Source of the DNA: Copromyces sp. CBS 386.78
Taxonomy: Eukaryota; Ascomycota; Sordariomycetes; Sordariales; Sordariaceae
DNA length: 64,000 bases
Direction of reading: 5' to 3'
NCBI GenBank assembly: GCA_030685235.1
Contig: MU839253.1
Coordinates: forward strand, 1 to 64,000
The position numbers and the translations under genes are program-made. The notes under the pieces were generated by a model. That model made no database searches. It was not told where the DNA came from and saw only the letters and a list, made by a program, of their open reading frames with translations. Within the stretch, counting starts at the first letter, position 1, and each line of letters starts with the position of its first letter. Shown piece after piece: positions 1-11,580 of the stretch.

Positions 1-260
1 TTTCTTTTTCTTTTTCTTTTTCTTTTTCTTTTTCTTTTTCTTTTTCTTTTTCTTTTTCTTTTTCTTTTTCTTTTTCTTTTTCTTTATCTTTTTATTTTTG
101 TTTTTTTTTCTTTTTTATTTTTATTTTTCTTTTTTCTTTTTTTTTCATTTTTATTTATATTTTGATTTTATTTTTATTCTTATTTTTATTTTATCTTTTT
201 ATTCTTATTTTTATTTTATTTTTTTATTTTCATTTTTATTTTTATTTTTATTTTTATTTT
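1..260. repeat. Pyrimidine microsatellite, TTTTC pentamers degrading to T-rich tract
   Basis: The first ~85 bases are an almost perfect pentamer run of four T and one C. After that the tract degrades into TTTTTA/TTTTTC variants to about position 275. Open frames across it (98-280 + and 211-441 -) encode only Phe/Leu/Tyr or Lys/Asn strings and are not genes. The window edge cuts the tract, so its full length is unknown. Confidence 0.9.
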
Positions 261-870
261 TATTTTCATTTTCAAAATGAACTTTGTTGTTTTCGCTGCT
301 CAAAAGGCGCCAAGGAATTGCCAAGGCGCTAAAGAAAGGTGCTAAAAATTTTAGACTAATTAAATACCTCGCATTCAACCTTAAATCCCCGGCAGGCAAA
401 AAAAAGGGCGCTAAAATTTTTTGAAACCTTAGCAAAGACATAATAAAATAAACGGAAACGCAGCCTTTTATCTTATATCTATATCGTATAAAAATACAAA
501 TTTATATTTATAAAGATATATTTTAAAGGTATTTTATCTCATTTTCCTTTTTTTATTATCTTTTTTTTGAAATAATTATTTTAATTTCTATTAAAAAAAC
601 AATAGCACTGTTCGTCTTTGCTATTCGGACAGTGTCTCGCCTCTCCACTCTTCCAGCCAATCAATTCAATGCGAGACACTGTGCGAATAGTGCGCACGGA
701 TCAACATGTCATCCGTGTTTTTTTGCATTCGCTGCCTATAAACAGAAACACCGCCGCGCTGCGTCAATGGGCCCACGGACCACGACCTTTGGTGCGGATT
801 TCCGTGACACCTTTGGTGCCGTGGGCGCTATCTCCTTGCTTGGGCATGGTGTTTCAATAAAATAGTAAAT
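261..870. other. Non-coding stretch with a GC-richer patch and a hairpin
   Basis: The stretch from 261 to 600 is AT-rich. The stretch 600-860 is noticeably GC-richer than everything that follows. It contains an inverted repeat, 621-640 against 671-690, matching 19 of 20 bases, with a second possible pairing of CACTGTTCG (607-615) with CGGACAGTG (626-634). Two overlapping frames (618-860, 632-865) have no recognisable protein content. This may be flank or untranslated leader of the outer retrotransposon that begins near 870, but no LTR boundary was found. Confidence 0.5.
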
Positions 871-1644
871 TAAATACCTTTATATTCTATTATTATAAAT
901 TCGTTAAAACTTATAATACTAATTTTAAGAAAGGTCCTTATACTAATATAGAGGCAACGTAGATTAAAATCCTCAATACCCTACCTAACGAAAAGTAATA
1001 GCGATTCGAAGGGTATTAAATATATTAAACTCTTATAAATTAAAAAAACCCGGCCGAACTATTCAAATAAATTCAATAGGTCTTTAATACTTAATATATA
1101 TAAGACCAAACCTTCAATAATTTTATTAAAATATAGTAAAAGGACGGCGAATTATTTTTAAAATTTTATATTAATTTTAATAATAAATTCTTAAAATTTA
1201 ATAATTATAATTAGAATAACCGAACTAAATTTAATTTTTTACGCCGTATTATTAATAAGAAATTTAGCGATTATTTCTTTACGGTTGAATTCACTAATAA
1301 TTATTTAATTTATGTAGAATAATTTTAAAATATTGCCCGTAAGTATAAAAAAACTAAAATTTTTTAAATTCTCTATTAAACCTTTCTCCGTAATAATAGT
1401 AATTGAAACCAATATTTTATAGCCTACTTACTTATTATTAACGGTTCGGACCGCTTTAATATTTAATAATAATCCCGAAGCGCTACTTCTAATTCGTCTT
1501 TTAAATTTTGCTATAATACTGACGCAAATATTATTATAATTATAATTAATATTCGTAATATTCGTAAAATTTATAATAAAAATTCTTCCTCTTAATAAAG
1601 AAGTTAAATTAAATAAATCCCTTAAAAAGAGTACAATAAGCGCA

Positions 1645-1715
1645 AAACGGAGGGCTACTATATTTATTATAGGGCCTCTAAATATATAATTATTAAATAC
1701 CCCTATTTCCTAATT
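1645..1715 (+). pseudogene. Gypsy-B gag zinc knuckle, RIP-mutated
   Basis: The + frame around 1655-1700 reads YYIYYRASKYIIIKY. Replacing the transition-mutated codons (TGY to TAY, CAY to TAY) restores the spacing of a CCHC knuckle, C-x2-C-x4-H-x4-C. That motif is the nucleic-acid-binding signature at the end of retrotransposon Gag. It lies just upstream of the point (1826/13831) where Gypsy-A was inserted. Seen directly: the degenerate frame and spacing. Inferred: that the Tyr codons were Cys/His before RIP. Confidence 0.55.
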
Positions 1716-1826
1716 ATTAATCTTTAAAATAATAAAAGTATCCGTATTTAAACTATTTAAATTACCCCCTTATTAGAAGATAAAGAGGATACCAAGGAAG
1801 TTCTAAATACTTCTAATATAAAATAG

Positions 1827-2000
1827 TGTAAGGTATCTAGGCAGGAGAAGCCAGTTGGGACAACTAGCACGGGCAAGCACGAGCATACGACACACACAGG
1901 AATAGGTATTTATATTAAAATAGTACTCTACTACTTCGCAATTCTCTCTCTCTTATTATTAATCAATATAATCACATTATCGTACGTTATTTACTTTATA
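1827..2000 (+). repeat. 5' LTR of Gypsy-A (174 bp)
   Basis: Starts TGTAAGGTATCTAGG and ends CACTTTATA-like (RIP form TTACTTTATA). It aligns along its whole 174 bp with 13652-13825, differing mainly by C/T and G/A transitions. It is preceded by the AATAG target duplication at 1822-1826. The sequence after it (tagtacctaataac) is in the place of the tRNA primer-binding site and resembles a RIP-altered TGG-type start. Confidence 0.9.
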
Positions 2001-4919
2001 TAGTACCTAATAACAATTAATATTGAACTACTATACTATACTTTTCTTATCTATTTTAAATTCCTTAGAATTATCCTTTCCCGCTAATTGTAATTCAATG
2101 CGTAATTCGACGCGACCCCTGCACTTTAATTGTATATTGTTAACTTAACCTAATTACAATATTTAAATCAATTATACCTAACCTAATTACCGTATTAATC
2201 ATCTATATTAAACCTAATATAAATAATTTAATAATCCGGGATCTATATTATATATTAAATTTCCTTTATTTCAATCTAAAGATTAAATAAGTATTACGTT
2301 TCTTTTAATATAAGCGCGACGCGTTTAACTAAATTATTAAAGCGCTTCCAAACTTAAATAATATTACATTTATCTCAATTATTACGCGAATAATATATCG
2401 AACCCAACGGGCGATATTAGTACTATACCCCGATAACTAGGTATTAAATTACTATATACTTAAATAACTATTCGAAAAAACTATTAAAAAAACTATTATT
2501 AATAATACGGCAGATAAACGACCGCTACTTCTACTGCCTAATCCTCTACTGGATATAATACCTTAGTAGTATTATAAATAAAAAGATAATATTATTAATA
2601 ATAATAATACTATCCTAGCGAGCGATAGATAAAACTTAGCTGTATTAGAATTAATTATGCCGACGGTATTTCTCCTATTAATTTATCCTTACAACTAATT
2701 ATTCCGACTATTATATTACGAACGATAGGTTATTTAAAACAACCCTCAGGTCGATAATTCGTAGGATAATAACGTTGGCTATTCCTTATATACGGATGGA
2801 TATTACCTAATATTAAACTATAGTACCCCTACTGAAAGCGATTATAATAAAGATTCGCTAGTTCTTCTAAACTAAAATATTATAGCCGAAGATTCGTACG
2901 GTATTAGAAATAATTAAATTTTGTTTAAATTTAATAATTAATCTTTCTATAATTTAACGTTAGAACTTTTTTTATTATTAAATATCGAATTATATATAGC
3001 GAACGATAGCAATAGATAATATTAAATATAATAGTTCATCGGTCTTCAAACCCTTATAAATTAAATTAAAAGTTACTAATATTTATATAGACGTAAATTT
3101 ATCCCTAATTATAAAGAGGGTACTTTAATACCCCGTACTTCGGTATTTAATTTCGCTAGCTTAGTAGGAATTTCTTATAATTAAATATAAATATTCTAAT
3201 TGAATATAAACGTTTAACCGGAGGTATATATTTATAATTTAGGAATTGTAAAGTAGGACGTATATACGCTATTTTATTAGTAAGAATTAAGAGGGGATAT
3301 AGATATAGAAATCCTAAATTATAATTTAAAAATTAAAATACCTAACGTACGATTTAGTATAGAAACTAACGAATTCCAGTATAATAATAGTTAGCGGAAT
3401 AATAGTAATTCGGCTTAATATAACCTTTAAAATTAGTAGGCTAAGGTAGAGGATACTTCGATAATTAGTATATAGACGTTAACGTATATTTAAGTATATA
3501 GTATGAATAATTATAGTTATCCGAGGTAAGTTTCGATAGGCTTGGATATTTCGATAACCGATGCGCTTACTAAATTTAAAGTTAATATACTAGTAAAAAT
3601 AACGGAAAGGCTATTAGAGCGGATAGCCAATTATTTAATAAATTTTAATTTTAAGTAAATACCTTCGGAAGAGAGATTATCGGTACCGAATAATAATAGA
3701 ATATAACGATTATCTTTCTTTCTTTAAAAAATATAAAATAGAGTGGAAATTACGATAGAATTATTAAGCGATAATAAATACGATTATTCAAACCCCCTTA
3801 TCTATTATTCCGTTATACAATTTCTAATATTATTTATTAAAATATAGGTAGGGTAAGACTAACCTTAGGCCACCGGTATACAATAATTCCCAAAATTTCT
3901 TTATTTAATTAATTGTTTTGTAAGGACTAGAAAAACCGAAATAACGGGCCTATAAAGTGCTTAAACTTTAAATAATACCGATCGTAAATGGTTATTTAGC
4001 CCCGACTCTTTCCCGGGATTATTAGCTAAAATATTAAAATTGGACCGACGCTTAATATAAAAAGCCGGAAAAAATAATATAAAATCGGTAATTAGCAGCA
4101 AAGCGACGGTAGGGAATTAAAAGAATTAGGAAAAAGGGAAGGAATAAAAACGAATATTATAAGCTTTATTAAAACCTATTATTACCCTAATTCCCCCTAT
4201 TAAATTTATTCTTAAACTTCGAACTCTTTATTATAACTTTCGAAATCCCTTTAACGCTACTTAATTAAACCTAATTATTTCCAATATATTAGCTCAAAAC
4301 TAATTAACCTCCCTAAATATCTTAGGCCTCCCGCTTAAAAATTAATATATAATTAAACTATTAGATTCTCCGAATTCGAATAAAATAACCTAAAAATAGG
4401 TATATTAAATTTAGGGACGAAGGATTCGAATACCGGCTAAGTTCCGAGTAGTAATTTCGCGTCGTCGACTAACTTAGAGACTAATTATAGCAAATTAAAA
4501 TTTAAACCCCGATAATCCGGCCGAGGAATATAAAGAATTGAAAGTCCCTAAACTCTAAAATAATATCGACGGAGAAGAAGAATATTATATTTAGAAAGTC
4601 GTCAAAATTATTAATATAGTTTAAGACGTAAAAATAAATGTTCTCGTTCAATATCTAGTAAACAACTTTAATTCGATAACGTTAAAAGGTTAGAAGATTT
4701 CTATAGTAGGATATTTTTAACTAAACGCTAAAGAGAAAAATAGTAATATAAATAGTAATTATTTTAATAATAAAAATAAAACGTATTATATATCGCCTTA
4801 TTTATTTATCGAAATAATAAGAAATAATGCTATAAATAATAAATTGAAAGAAAATATATTAAGAAGGAACTTATATTACCTTTTTATAGGCGGCGCAAAA
4901 ATTTAATATATAAATTAAT

Positions 4920-5367
4920 GAGAAACTCTATCTGCACGGGGTAAAAACTCTATTTGCACGGGGATCCACTTTGTGTTTTTTAAGTATAACTTTGTCAAAC
5001 TTTGGTGTATAAAACTAAAAGTAGTAACAAATTACTCGGTGATTTTTAACAGATTTTTGGAAGTATGTACCAACTTTGTAGCCCCCTTATAGCCTTAGGC
5101 GTTATCGAAATCCTACTTTCTTGGAATTTTGGACTTTTAATATTTCTAAATATTCATTTATAATTGCTTCTTTCCCTAAAGTTTTCTCACGCTACAAGGT
5201 ATATACGTTATTTATAAAGGTACTGCTAGGTGGAAAAAAAATAAGGAAAAATTTAATATACTTTTTGCCTTGTTTTTATACCTCCTAATACTCTAAAAAG
5301 GACATTCAAAGTCACTTTTTCTTCCCCGTGCAGATAGAGTTTTTACCCCGTGCAGATAGAGTTTCTC
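4920..5367. mobile_element. MITE-1 (448 bp, 8-bp TSD AAATTAAT)
   Basis: Non-autonomous DNA element inside Gypsy-A. The terminal inverted repeats are ~44 bp and differ by one base. Each contains two tandem copies of a motif of the form CTCTATYTGCACGGGG separated by a short A-rich spacer. Termini are GAGAAACTC...GAGTTTCTC. It is flanked by a perfect 8-bp duplication, AAATTAAT at 4912-4919 and 5368-5375. No ORF. Its interior resembles MITE-3 in reverse orientation, sharing blocks such as TCAAACTTTGGTGTATAAAA and GATTTTTGGA. Confidence 0.9.
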
Positions 5368-5379
5368 AAATTAATTGAA

Positions 5380-6560
5380 TATTATTAAACGTATATCCTT
5401 AAAGTAAAGCTTCGATAATTAGTTCCTGGAAATTGTTACGCATTGGAAAATACCCTATACCTAAGCCCTAGTTAAATTCGATTTATTAGAATATTCTTAC
5501 GACGATTGCCGTATAGGTAAAGTAATCCGAAATTTTGTAATAGAAGTTATTAAATATTTTAAAGAATTCGAGGAGAAAAATAAGGGAGCGTATATAGTTT
5601 GTATTTATAATATACTTTATTTAAGTTTAAAAGATATTATTTTCGAATTAATTAATAATATATTTTTAAATAAATGGCTAACCTATTTAGACCGCCGTAT
5701 TAAGATTTATCGAATGAAGATTATCGACGACTTAGGAGGTTATAGCCAAAGTTTTAATAAGTATATATTAAAGGCCTAGTTAGAAGGAAAATTCTTAATA
5801 TTTATAAAGGTTATTAAAGCCGCTAATTTCATCTATAAAGAAGAATTTAAGGAGGCTATTTAAAATAATATTGTATATTAAGGATGGGACGATATTAGAT
5901 ATTGCGGTAGTTTTTTAAATAATTGAAATTTTTTAACTTTAGGATACCGCGGGGGCTTATTTAGAGTGTACTATAGTATTACGCCGTTTAACTATTATAG
6001 TAGCTTATTTTCTAATTATTATAGTAATATATTTTTAGGTTATTATAATAGCTTATTGTTAACTTATTACGGCGGTTTATCTTTTAATTTTCGTAGCGGC
6101 TCGTTTAGAGGGTATTACGGAAGTTTATACTATAGTAGTTTATTTAGTAATACTTTTCCGTAAATGGAGAAAGGAAAGTCGTCTTTATAAATGAATATAT
6201 TGCCGGTATTTCAAGTTTAGTCTACTTTAGAATAGAGTATATTTAGTTATTAATAAATAGTAAATTTGTAAGTTAGTAGACGAAGCCGATTCGGAAAGGG
6301 AGTATTTTTTGTAGGCCGGCTATAATAAAATTAATATATATTATAATTTAAGTAATAAAGAGGTTTATTTAGCCGAGGAAGTATATACGAATATTAATAG
6401 TAAGAATAAATTTAGTTTAATTTATATAAATACTTTAAACGATATTTTGCGTCGGATGTGCGTTAAATATAATAAGTATTTTGTAATTTGGATAAAGATG
6501 TTTACGTATATTTTTACAAATTCTTATATAGAATTAAAACCCCCTAGATCCGGACTATAT
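5380..6560 (+). pseudogene. Gypsy-A gag-like region, RIP-degraded
   Basis: Stop-rich + frame between MITE-1 and the reverse transcriptase region. The segment 5966-6163 stays open for 65 codons and is a Tyr/Ser/Asn/Gly-rich low-complexity run. Its Tyr and Leu codons (tat, tta) could derive from His and Pro/Ser codons before C-to-T change. A low-complexity His/Ser/Pro-rich linker would fit a Gag region, but no zinc knuckle could be reconstructed with confidence. It is assigned to gag mainly by position. Confidence 0.35.
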
Positions 6561-7859
6561 TAAAAAAAAGTTAATTTCTTTATTCTTAATTAGAGAAAGG
6601 AAGTTCAATTGCTAACTAATAATCTTCGATTATTTATCGGGTATATAATAATTATTATAAAAAGCGAATAAATTGTAAAAGTATTCTATATAGTAGAATA
6701 ATTAAACGCCGGCCCTATAGCGCTATCCTAAAGCCCCTTATATTATAATTACTTCTATATATAAATTTGTTTCGAATTAGATAGATTAGAATACCCAATC
6801 TACGTCGATACTGAATATTCTAGTATTTTCGTAGACGAATAATAAATAAAGTAAAACCCTAATATTATATACGACGATTTAGAAATTAAATCGTTTAATA
6901 TTATAGGTGGCTATATAGTATTTATATAACGTGCTACGTTCGGCCTTTTTATCGAAGGAAATATTAATAGGCGATTAGCGAAATAGGTTTTTACTTTAAT
7001 TGCATAGGTAATTAAAGGTCTTACCGCTAACTTTTTATTAAGAATAGAGTAAATATAATTAAATAAAATAATTATAAATATAGTTACAGAAATTATATAA
7101 ATTCTAACCTACGGTAATATAGTAGTTAAGACTAGTTATAACGCAAAGTTAATACGTTGTAAAATAATTACTACTTATAATATGGTCGTTCTCCCTCGCT
7201 TAAATTGTTTAGTCCTTATAGAATACGCATTTATTATGGAAATATCGTCCGCCGGAGTATTAAAAGAATATATATTTGAAGTTAGATATTTTAAAGTTTA
7301 AAACTATTTATTAGACCTGAAAATACCGAAGTTAGTAATTATAAATAATATATTTAATCAATTACTATATATTTATTATAATTAATGTATAAGAACGATT
7401 AAAAATATTGAAATAGAAGGATATTGTGTAATTTCATATTAATAAGCGAAGGTATTATTAGTTATAGTAAACGTAGAATTAGGCGAAGAATTTGCGTTTA
7501 TAGTAGATTTAGAGGATATTATACTAATTTTAAAACCGGAATTATATATAAAAATGGAAGCTGAAATAAATATGTTAAATTATAAATTAATATAGGAAAA
7601 TGCGTTGAAAATCTTTCGAAATTTATAAAAGCGAAGTCCTTTATTAAGAATTTTAAAAGACGACGAGATTCAGGAAATCAAATTTATTTATAGCGTGAAA
7701 ATTTGTAATACTAATTTAAAATATATTTAGCGAATTAAAATCCTATTAAATAAGTACGATATATATAATAGTAGAAGTATAGTAAAGATAGTTAAAGAAA
7801 ATATATTTTGTATAAACTTCGTCGAAAATTAGTATTAATAAAAAGTTTTATTTAGGCCC

Positions 7860-10370
7860 TATTAATTAGGGGTAAAGGAATGAGAGATATTTAATAATAC
7901 TTTGGATTAAATGTACGACGATAAAAAGCTAGAATAGATAATTAGAGTAACGTTATTCAAATACCCTTATTTCGTCGTATAGCGTATAATAGCCGGCGTT
8001 CGGAAAGTACGAATCGTTATCGATTTATAGCCGTTCAACCGGGTTATAATTAGGGATTTGTATCCTTTGTTAACTTAAAACTTTGTAATCGCTAGAATGA
8101 AAGGAAAGAAATTCGTTAGTTGCTTCGACGGGTTAGCTTTTTTTTATTAAATAAGAGTTTATCCGCTATATAGAGATAGAATAATCTTTATTAATTAAAG
8201 AGGAGTAGAAAGATTTAATATAGCCTTTATAAAGTATAAAAATTCATTATTATATATTTAATATTTTATTAATAGAACGTTATATCTTTATAGAACGTTC
8301 GCGGTAAAATATATTAATAATATAATTGTATTTAGCGATATGGCGGAGGATTATTTTAAATATTTTAAAATTATTCTAAAGTTATTTAAAAAAAATTAAT
8401 TTAAATATCGCTATAAAGAAATTTTTTATAATATATTTATCCGTAAGGCTTTTAGGCTATTATATAAATAGATTAGGAATAATTATAATAATTAACTGTA
8501 TAACCGCTATATAAAATATTTAGTAACTAACCGATTTAGTATTTCTAGAATATTATATAAATATAGCTAATTTCCTAAAACGATTTATCCTATAATTCGT
8601 ATAGAAAATTAGTCTATTAGAAGAATATAAAGCGAAGTTTATTAAAATAAGTAAGAAAGAAGGGAAAATGCCCGAAAAAAAGTCTCCGGCGGTGCGAAAA
8701 GTATTTATAAGCGTATTAAAATTCGAACCGACGGATTTTGAAAAAGAGGTATTTATAATCCTATAAAATTAATTAATAAAGGAAACGATCGTATTCTATT
8801 ATTATCCTAGCCGAACGACGTTCTTTAAAATAGATATATTAAAATAATAAGGTTTTAGTACTATAATATTTTATATTAAAAGGAATATTTAAGACGGGAA
8901 GAATATATTTATTTATAAAATTTAACTAATTTTATTCTATAATAAATAATTATTAGCCGCAGAAAAGAATTATTAGCCGATAGAATTGGAAATTGTATAC
9001 TTTGTTTAAATATATTGTACGCTTCAGTAATTAGTATAATTATATATTAAATTAATTGTAGTTTTAACGGATTATTATATATTAGTAGGTATAATTAAGT
9101 AAATTATTTTAAATATAATAGATTTTATAAAATTAAATTCGCGGCTAATTGTAGCTTCAATATATTTTTCTTAATTTAATTTCGACGTACGTTATATATT
9201 AAGTAAGATTAATATTGTATTAAACGCCCTTTTTAAATTATTTAGTACGGAAGTAGAACCCTAGCCGGAAATGAGCGAACTAGACGATATTTAGAAAGAT
9301 ACGGCGTACGTAATCTATATCTATATAAATAACGAAATAAAAGCGAAATTCATCGAAGGCTATATCTAAGATAAATATTATAATACCGTAGTACGAAAAT
9401 TAAAGGAGTATAATAAGCGAAATTCTAAATTAAGTTTAAATATAGATAAACGTTTTTTATTTTGGTTTAATAACGACGGATTATTATATTATTATTTAAT
9501 AAAGGGAATAATTAGGCTATATATCCTAATTAACTACTTTTAAACCGTTTTAGAATTAACTTATAATAAACGTTATTATTTTAGTCCGGTAAGAATAATA
9601 TAGGAATTAAAAGGCTTTAACTTCCCGAAAATAATAAAAGTACTTCAATAATACGTAGAATACTATTTATAATATATTAAATTTAAGATAGATTATAAAA
9701 TAATACTAGGATAATTAAAATTTATTAAACTATAATTAATCCTTTATTATATTATTTAAATAAATTTTATTATTAGTCTATTAAAGTAATTTAATTATTT
9801 AATTATTTAGGGAAGAAACGACTACGACGCCTTTATAGTAATTATATATAGTTTTAATAAGAAGACGTTATTAATATCCGGACGTACTAATTAAACGGCC
9901 GAATAGTAGGTAAAACGGTTGATTACTATATTCTTACTTTATAATTAGGGATTATTCTGTATATTTATATTAAATAAGGATTCTAAATTTCTATTTATAG
10001 TATAGAAAATTATATTTAAGAAATTAAGCGCCGTATTATCCTATATAATAGCGTAGAATTTAAAAGCTAACGGCTAAATTGAACGATGTAATTAAGAAGT
10101 AGAAATCGCCCTATATTATTATACAACGGAAAACCTAAATATATTATAGTTAAATATATTACTAGCCCTATAATATAATTTAAATAATAGTTTATTAACC
10201 CCGCTAGGGCGGACTTTTAACGAAATTGTATTAAGCTTTAAGCTTAATATAGTTTTAGACCTATTGAAATTTAAGGATTATTCGGATAAAGACTTTTAGG
10301 TTATTTGGAATTTATATTAATACAAAGTAGTTGAAGCGATCAATTAAGCAGTTATAAAGTATAAATTTAT
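7860..10370 (+). pseudogene. Gypsy-A pol: reverse transcriptase, RNase H, integrase (RIP-broken)
   Basis: Reading through stops on the + strand shows a Ty3/Gypsy pol. The reverse transcriptase core has a DGLAFFY-type block near 8120, an RDRI.F...RGVERFNIAF block at about 8165-8230, and YINNIIVFSDMAEDYF from 8310, equivalent to the YxDD catalytic box with both Asp mutated to Asn. RNase H follows (KNYWPIELEIVYFV near 8960; FNFDVRYILSKINIVLNAL near 9170-9220). The integrase core appears at 9970-10250 (KDSKFL..., NG.IER.N.EVEIALYYYTTEN, NNSLLTPLGRTFNEIV). The catalytic residues are lost and stops are frequent. MITE-2 interrupts the coding region just downstream at 10381. Confidence 0.85.
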
Positions 10371-10380
10371 ATTTAATAAA

Positions 10381-11036
10381 GAGAAAGTCTATTCGCACGG
10401 TCACGATTGTCTATTTGAACGGTGATCCACTTTTTTCCTCACACATATCCCTAACCCTCGCGCGGCCACAGATGTCACATGTATTCTTTTGAAAATTTCG
10501 CCCAGAAATCTGGGCATTACCATTCTTTCATGCGTGACATCAGACCGCAGTACCTAGATCGCACTTTACAGGGCATTCAATCGCACTCAATTATGGTCAA
10601 TTGCCAGCAACTGTCAACGACTGTCACGCCTGTCAGCGATTGGCTGTCAGCGATTGTCACGGCTGTCAGCGATTGTCACGGCTGTCAGCGATTGTCACGG
10701 CTGTCAGCGATTGTCACGGCTGTCACAGCTGTCACGGCTGTCAGCGATTGTCACGGCTGTAGCGATTATCACAGCTGTCAGCGATTGTCACGGCTGTCAC
10801 GGCTGTCAGCAATTGGCTGTCAGCAATTGTTACGGCTGTCTGTGACTGTCACGGCTGTCAGTGATACATGTGCTGTGCAGGAGGGTGTAATGGGCTGTAA
10901 TCTGGGAGCTTGGCGGTCGTGGTATAAGCGAGACTGGTGCTGGCGGGGAGGGGATGGCAGGGTTAGGGATATGTGTGAGGGAAAAAGTGGATCACCGTTC
11001 AAATAGACAATCGTGACCGTGCGAATAGACTTTCTC
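10381..11036. mobile_element. MITE-2 (656 bp, 8-bp TSD TTAATAAA)
   Basis: Inserted between the integrase and chromodomain of Gypsy-A. The terminal inverted repeats are ~78 bp and nearly identical, starting GAGAAAGTCTATTCGCACGG and including two related motifs (TCTATTCGCACGGT and TCTATTTGAACGGT). Perfect 8-bp duplication TTAATAAA at 10373-10380 and 11037-11044. The interior is GC-rich, unlike its host, and consists largely of a minisatellite (10613-10862). The open frames inside (10479-11006 + and others) are products of the repeat, not genes. Confidence 0.9.
10613..10862. repeat. Minisatellite in MITE-2, ~18-19-bp unit GATTGTCACGGCTGTCAGC
   Basis: About a dozen head-to-tail, imperfect copies of a unit built from TGTCACGGC and TGTCAGCGAT. 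Several copies drop the second half. The array fills the centre of MITE-2. It is rich in CpA yet not converted to TpA, so it has largely escaped RIP. Confidence 0.85.
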
Positions 11037-11044
11037 TTAATAAA

Positions 11045-11580
11045 AATTATAGACCTTTAGAATTTAATATCGGTAATAAAGTTATATTATAATTATATAA
11101 AGAATATTATATTCTGGGAATAAAGTTCCGTAAATATACAAATTAGCGAATAAGCCTTTTTAAAGTTAAACGGAAAGTAGGCGATTTAATTTACGAATTA
11201 AATTTATTAGCGTTTTAGAAAATCTATTTAATAATTTTAATTAATTATTTCCGAGAATACTTAAGTAGGAAGGACCTTTTTCGCTATATAGAAGAACCCG
11301 TTAAACAGATTATAATTGAAAGGGATATAAATAATTAGTAATTATACGAAATCGAGAAGATTATAAATAGAAGGATAATATAGTATAGAAGAAAATCATT
11401 TATCGAATATTAAATAAAATATAAAGGTTACGACATTAATTAAAACTAATAGTATCCTTAAAGAAATCTTTACTATAATTCGTTAATAGAAAATATATAG
11501 GACTTAATAAGAAATTACGAAGTAAAATACTTTATTAAATTAAAAGAATTTATACAAAGGAAGGGGAAGCCGTAAGAAGG
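11045..11580 (+). pseudogene. Gypsy-A integrase C-terminus with chromodomain (RIP-broken)
   Basis: Continuation of pol after MITE-2. The + frame shows KVKRKVGDLIYELNL (about 11160-11215), then LYEIEKIINRRII (about 11340) and FIEY.IKYKGYDIN.N.WYP (about 11400-11455), ending with ENIQDLIRNYE. This is the GPY/F-like region followed by a chromodomain (YEVEKIL...YLVKWKGY...TWEP), the hallmark of chromoviruses that target heterochromatin. Stops replace Gln/Trp codons as expected of RIP. The distance to the integrase core is normal once the 656-bp MITE is removed. Confidence 0.8.

Noticed and set aside
98..441. Open frames in the first 440 bases
   Set aside because: They translate a pyrimidine microsatellite (Phe/Leu/Tyr or Asn/Lys runs) and have no protein character.
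5966..6163. Tyr-rich 65-residue + frame as a separate small protein
   Set aside because: It lies within Gypsy-A between other retrotransposon remnants; Tyr/Leu codons are explained by RIP of His/Pro/Ser codons.
10613..10862. CRISPR-like array
   Set aside because: Units are contiguous with no unique spacers, and the DNA is fungal; it is a minisatellite.
10479..11006. 175-residue Cys/His-rich frame and overlapping frames
   Set aside because: Product of the TGTCACGGC minisatellite within MITE-2; frames on all phases repeat the same unit.
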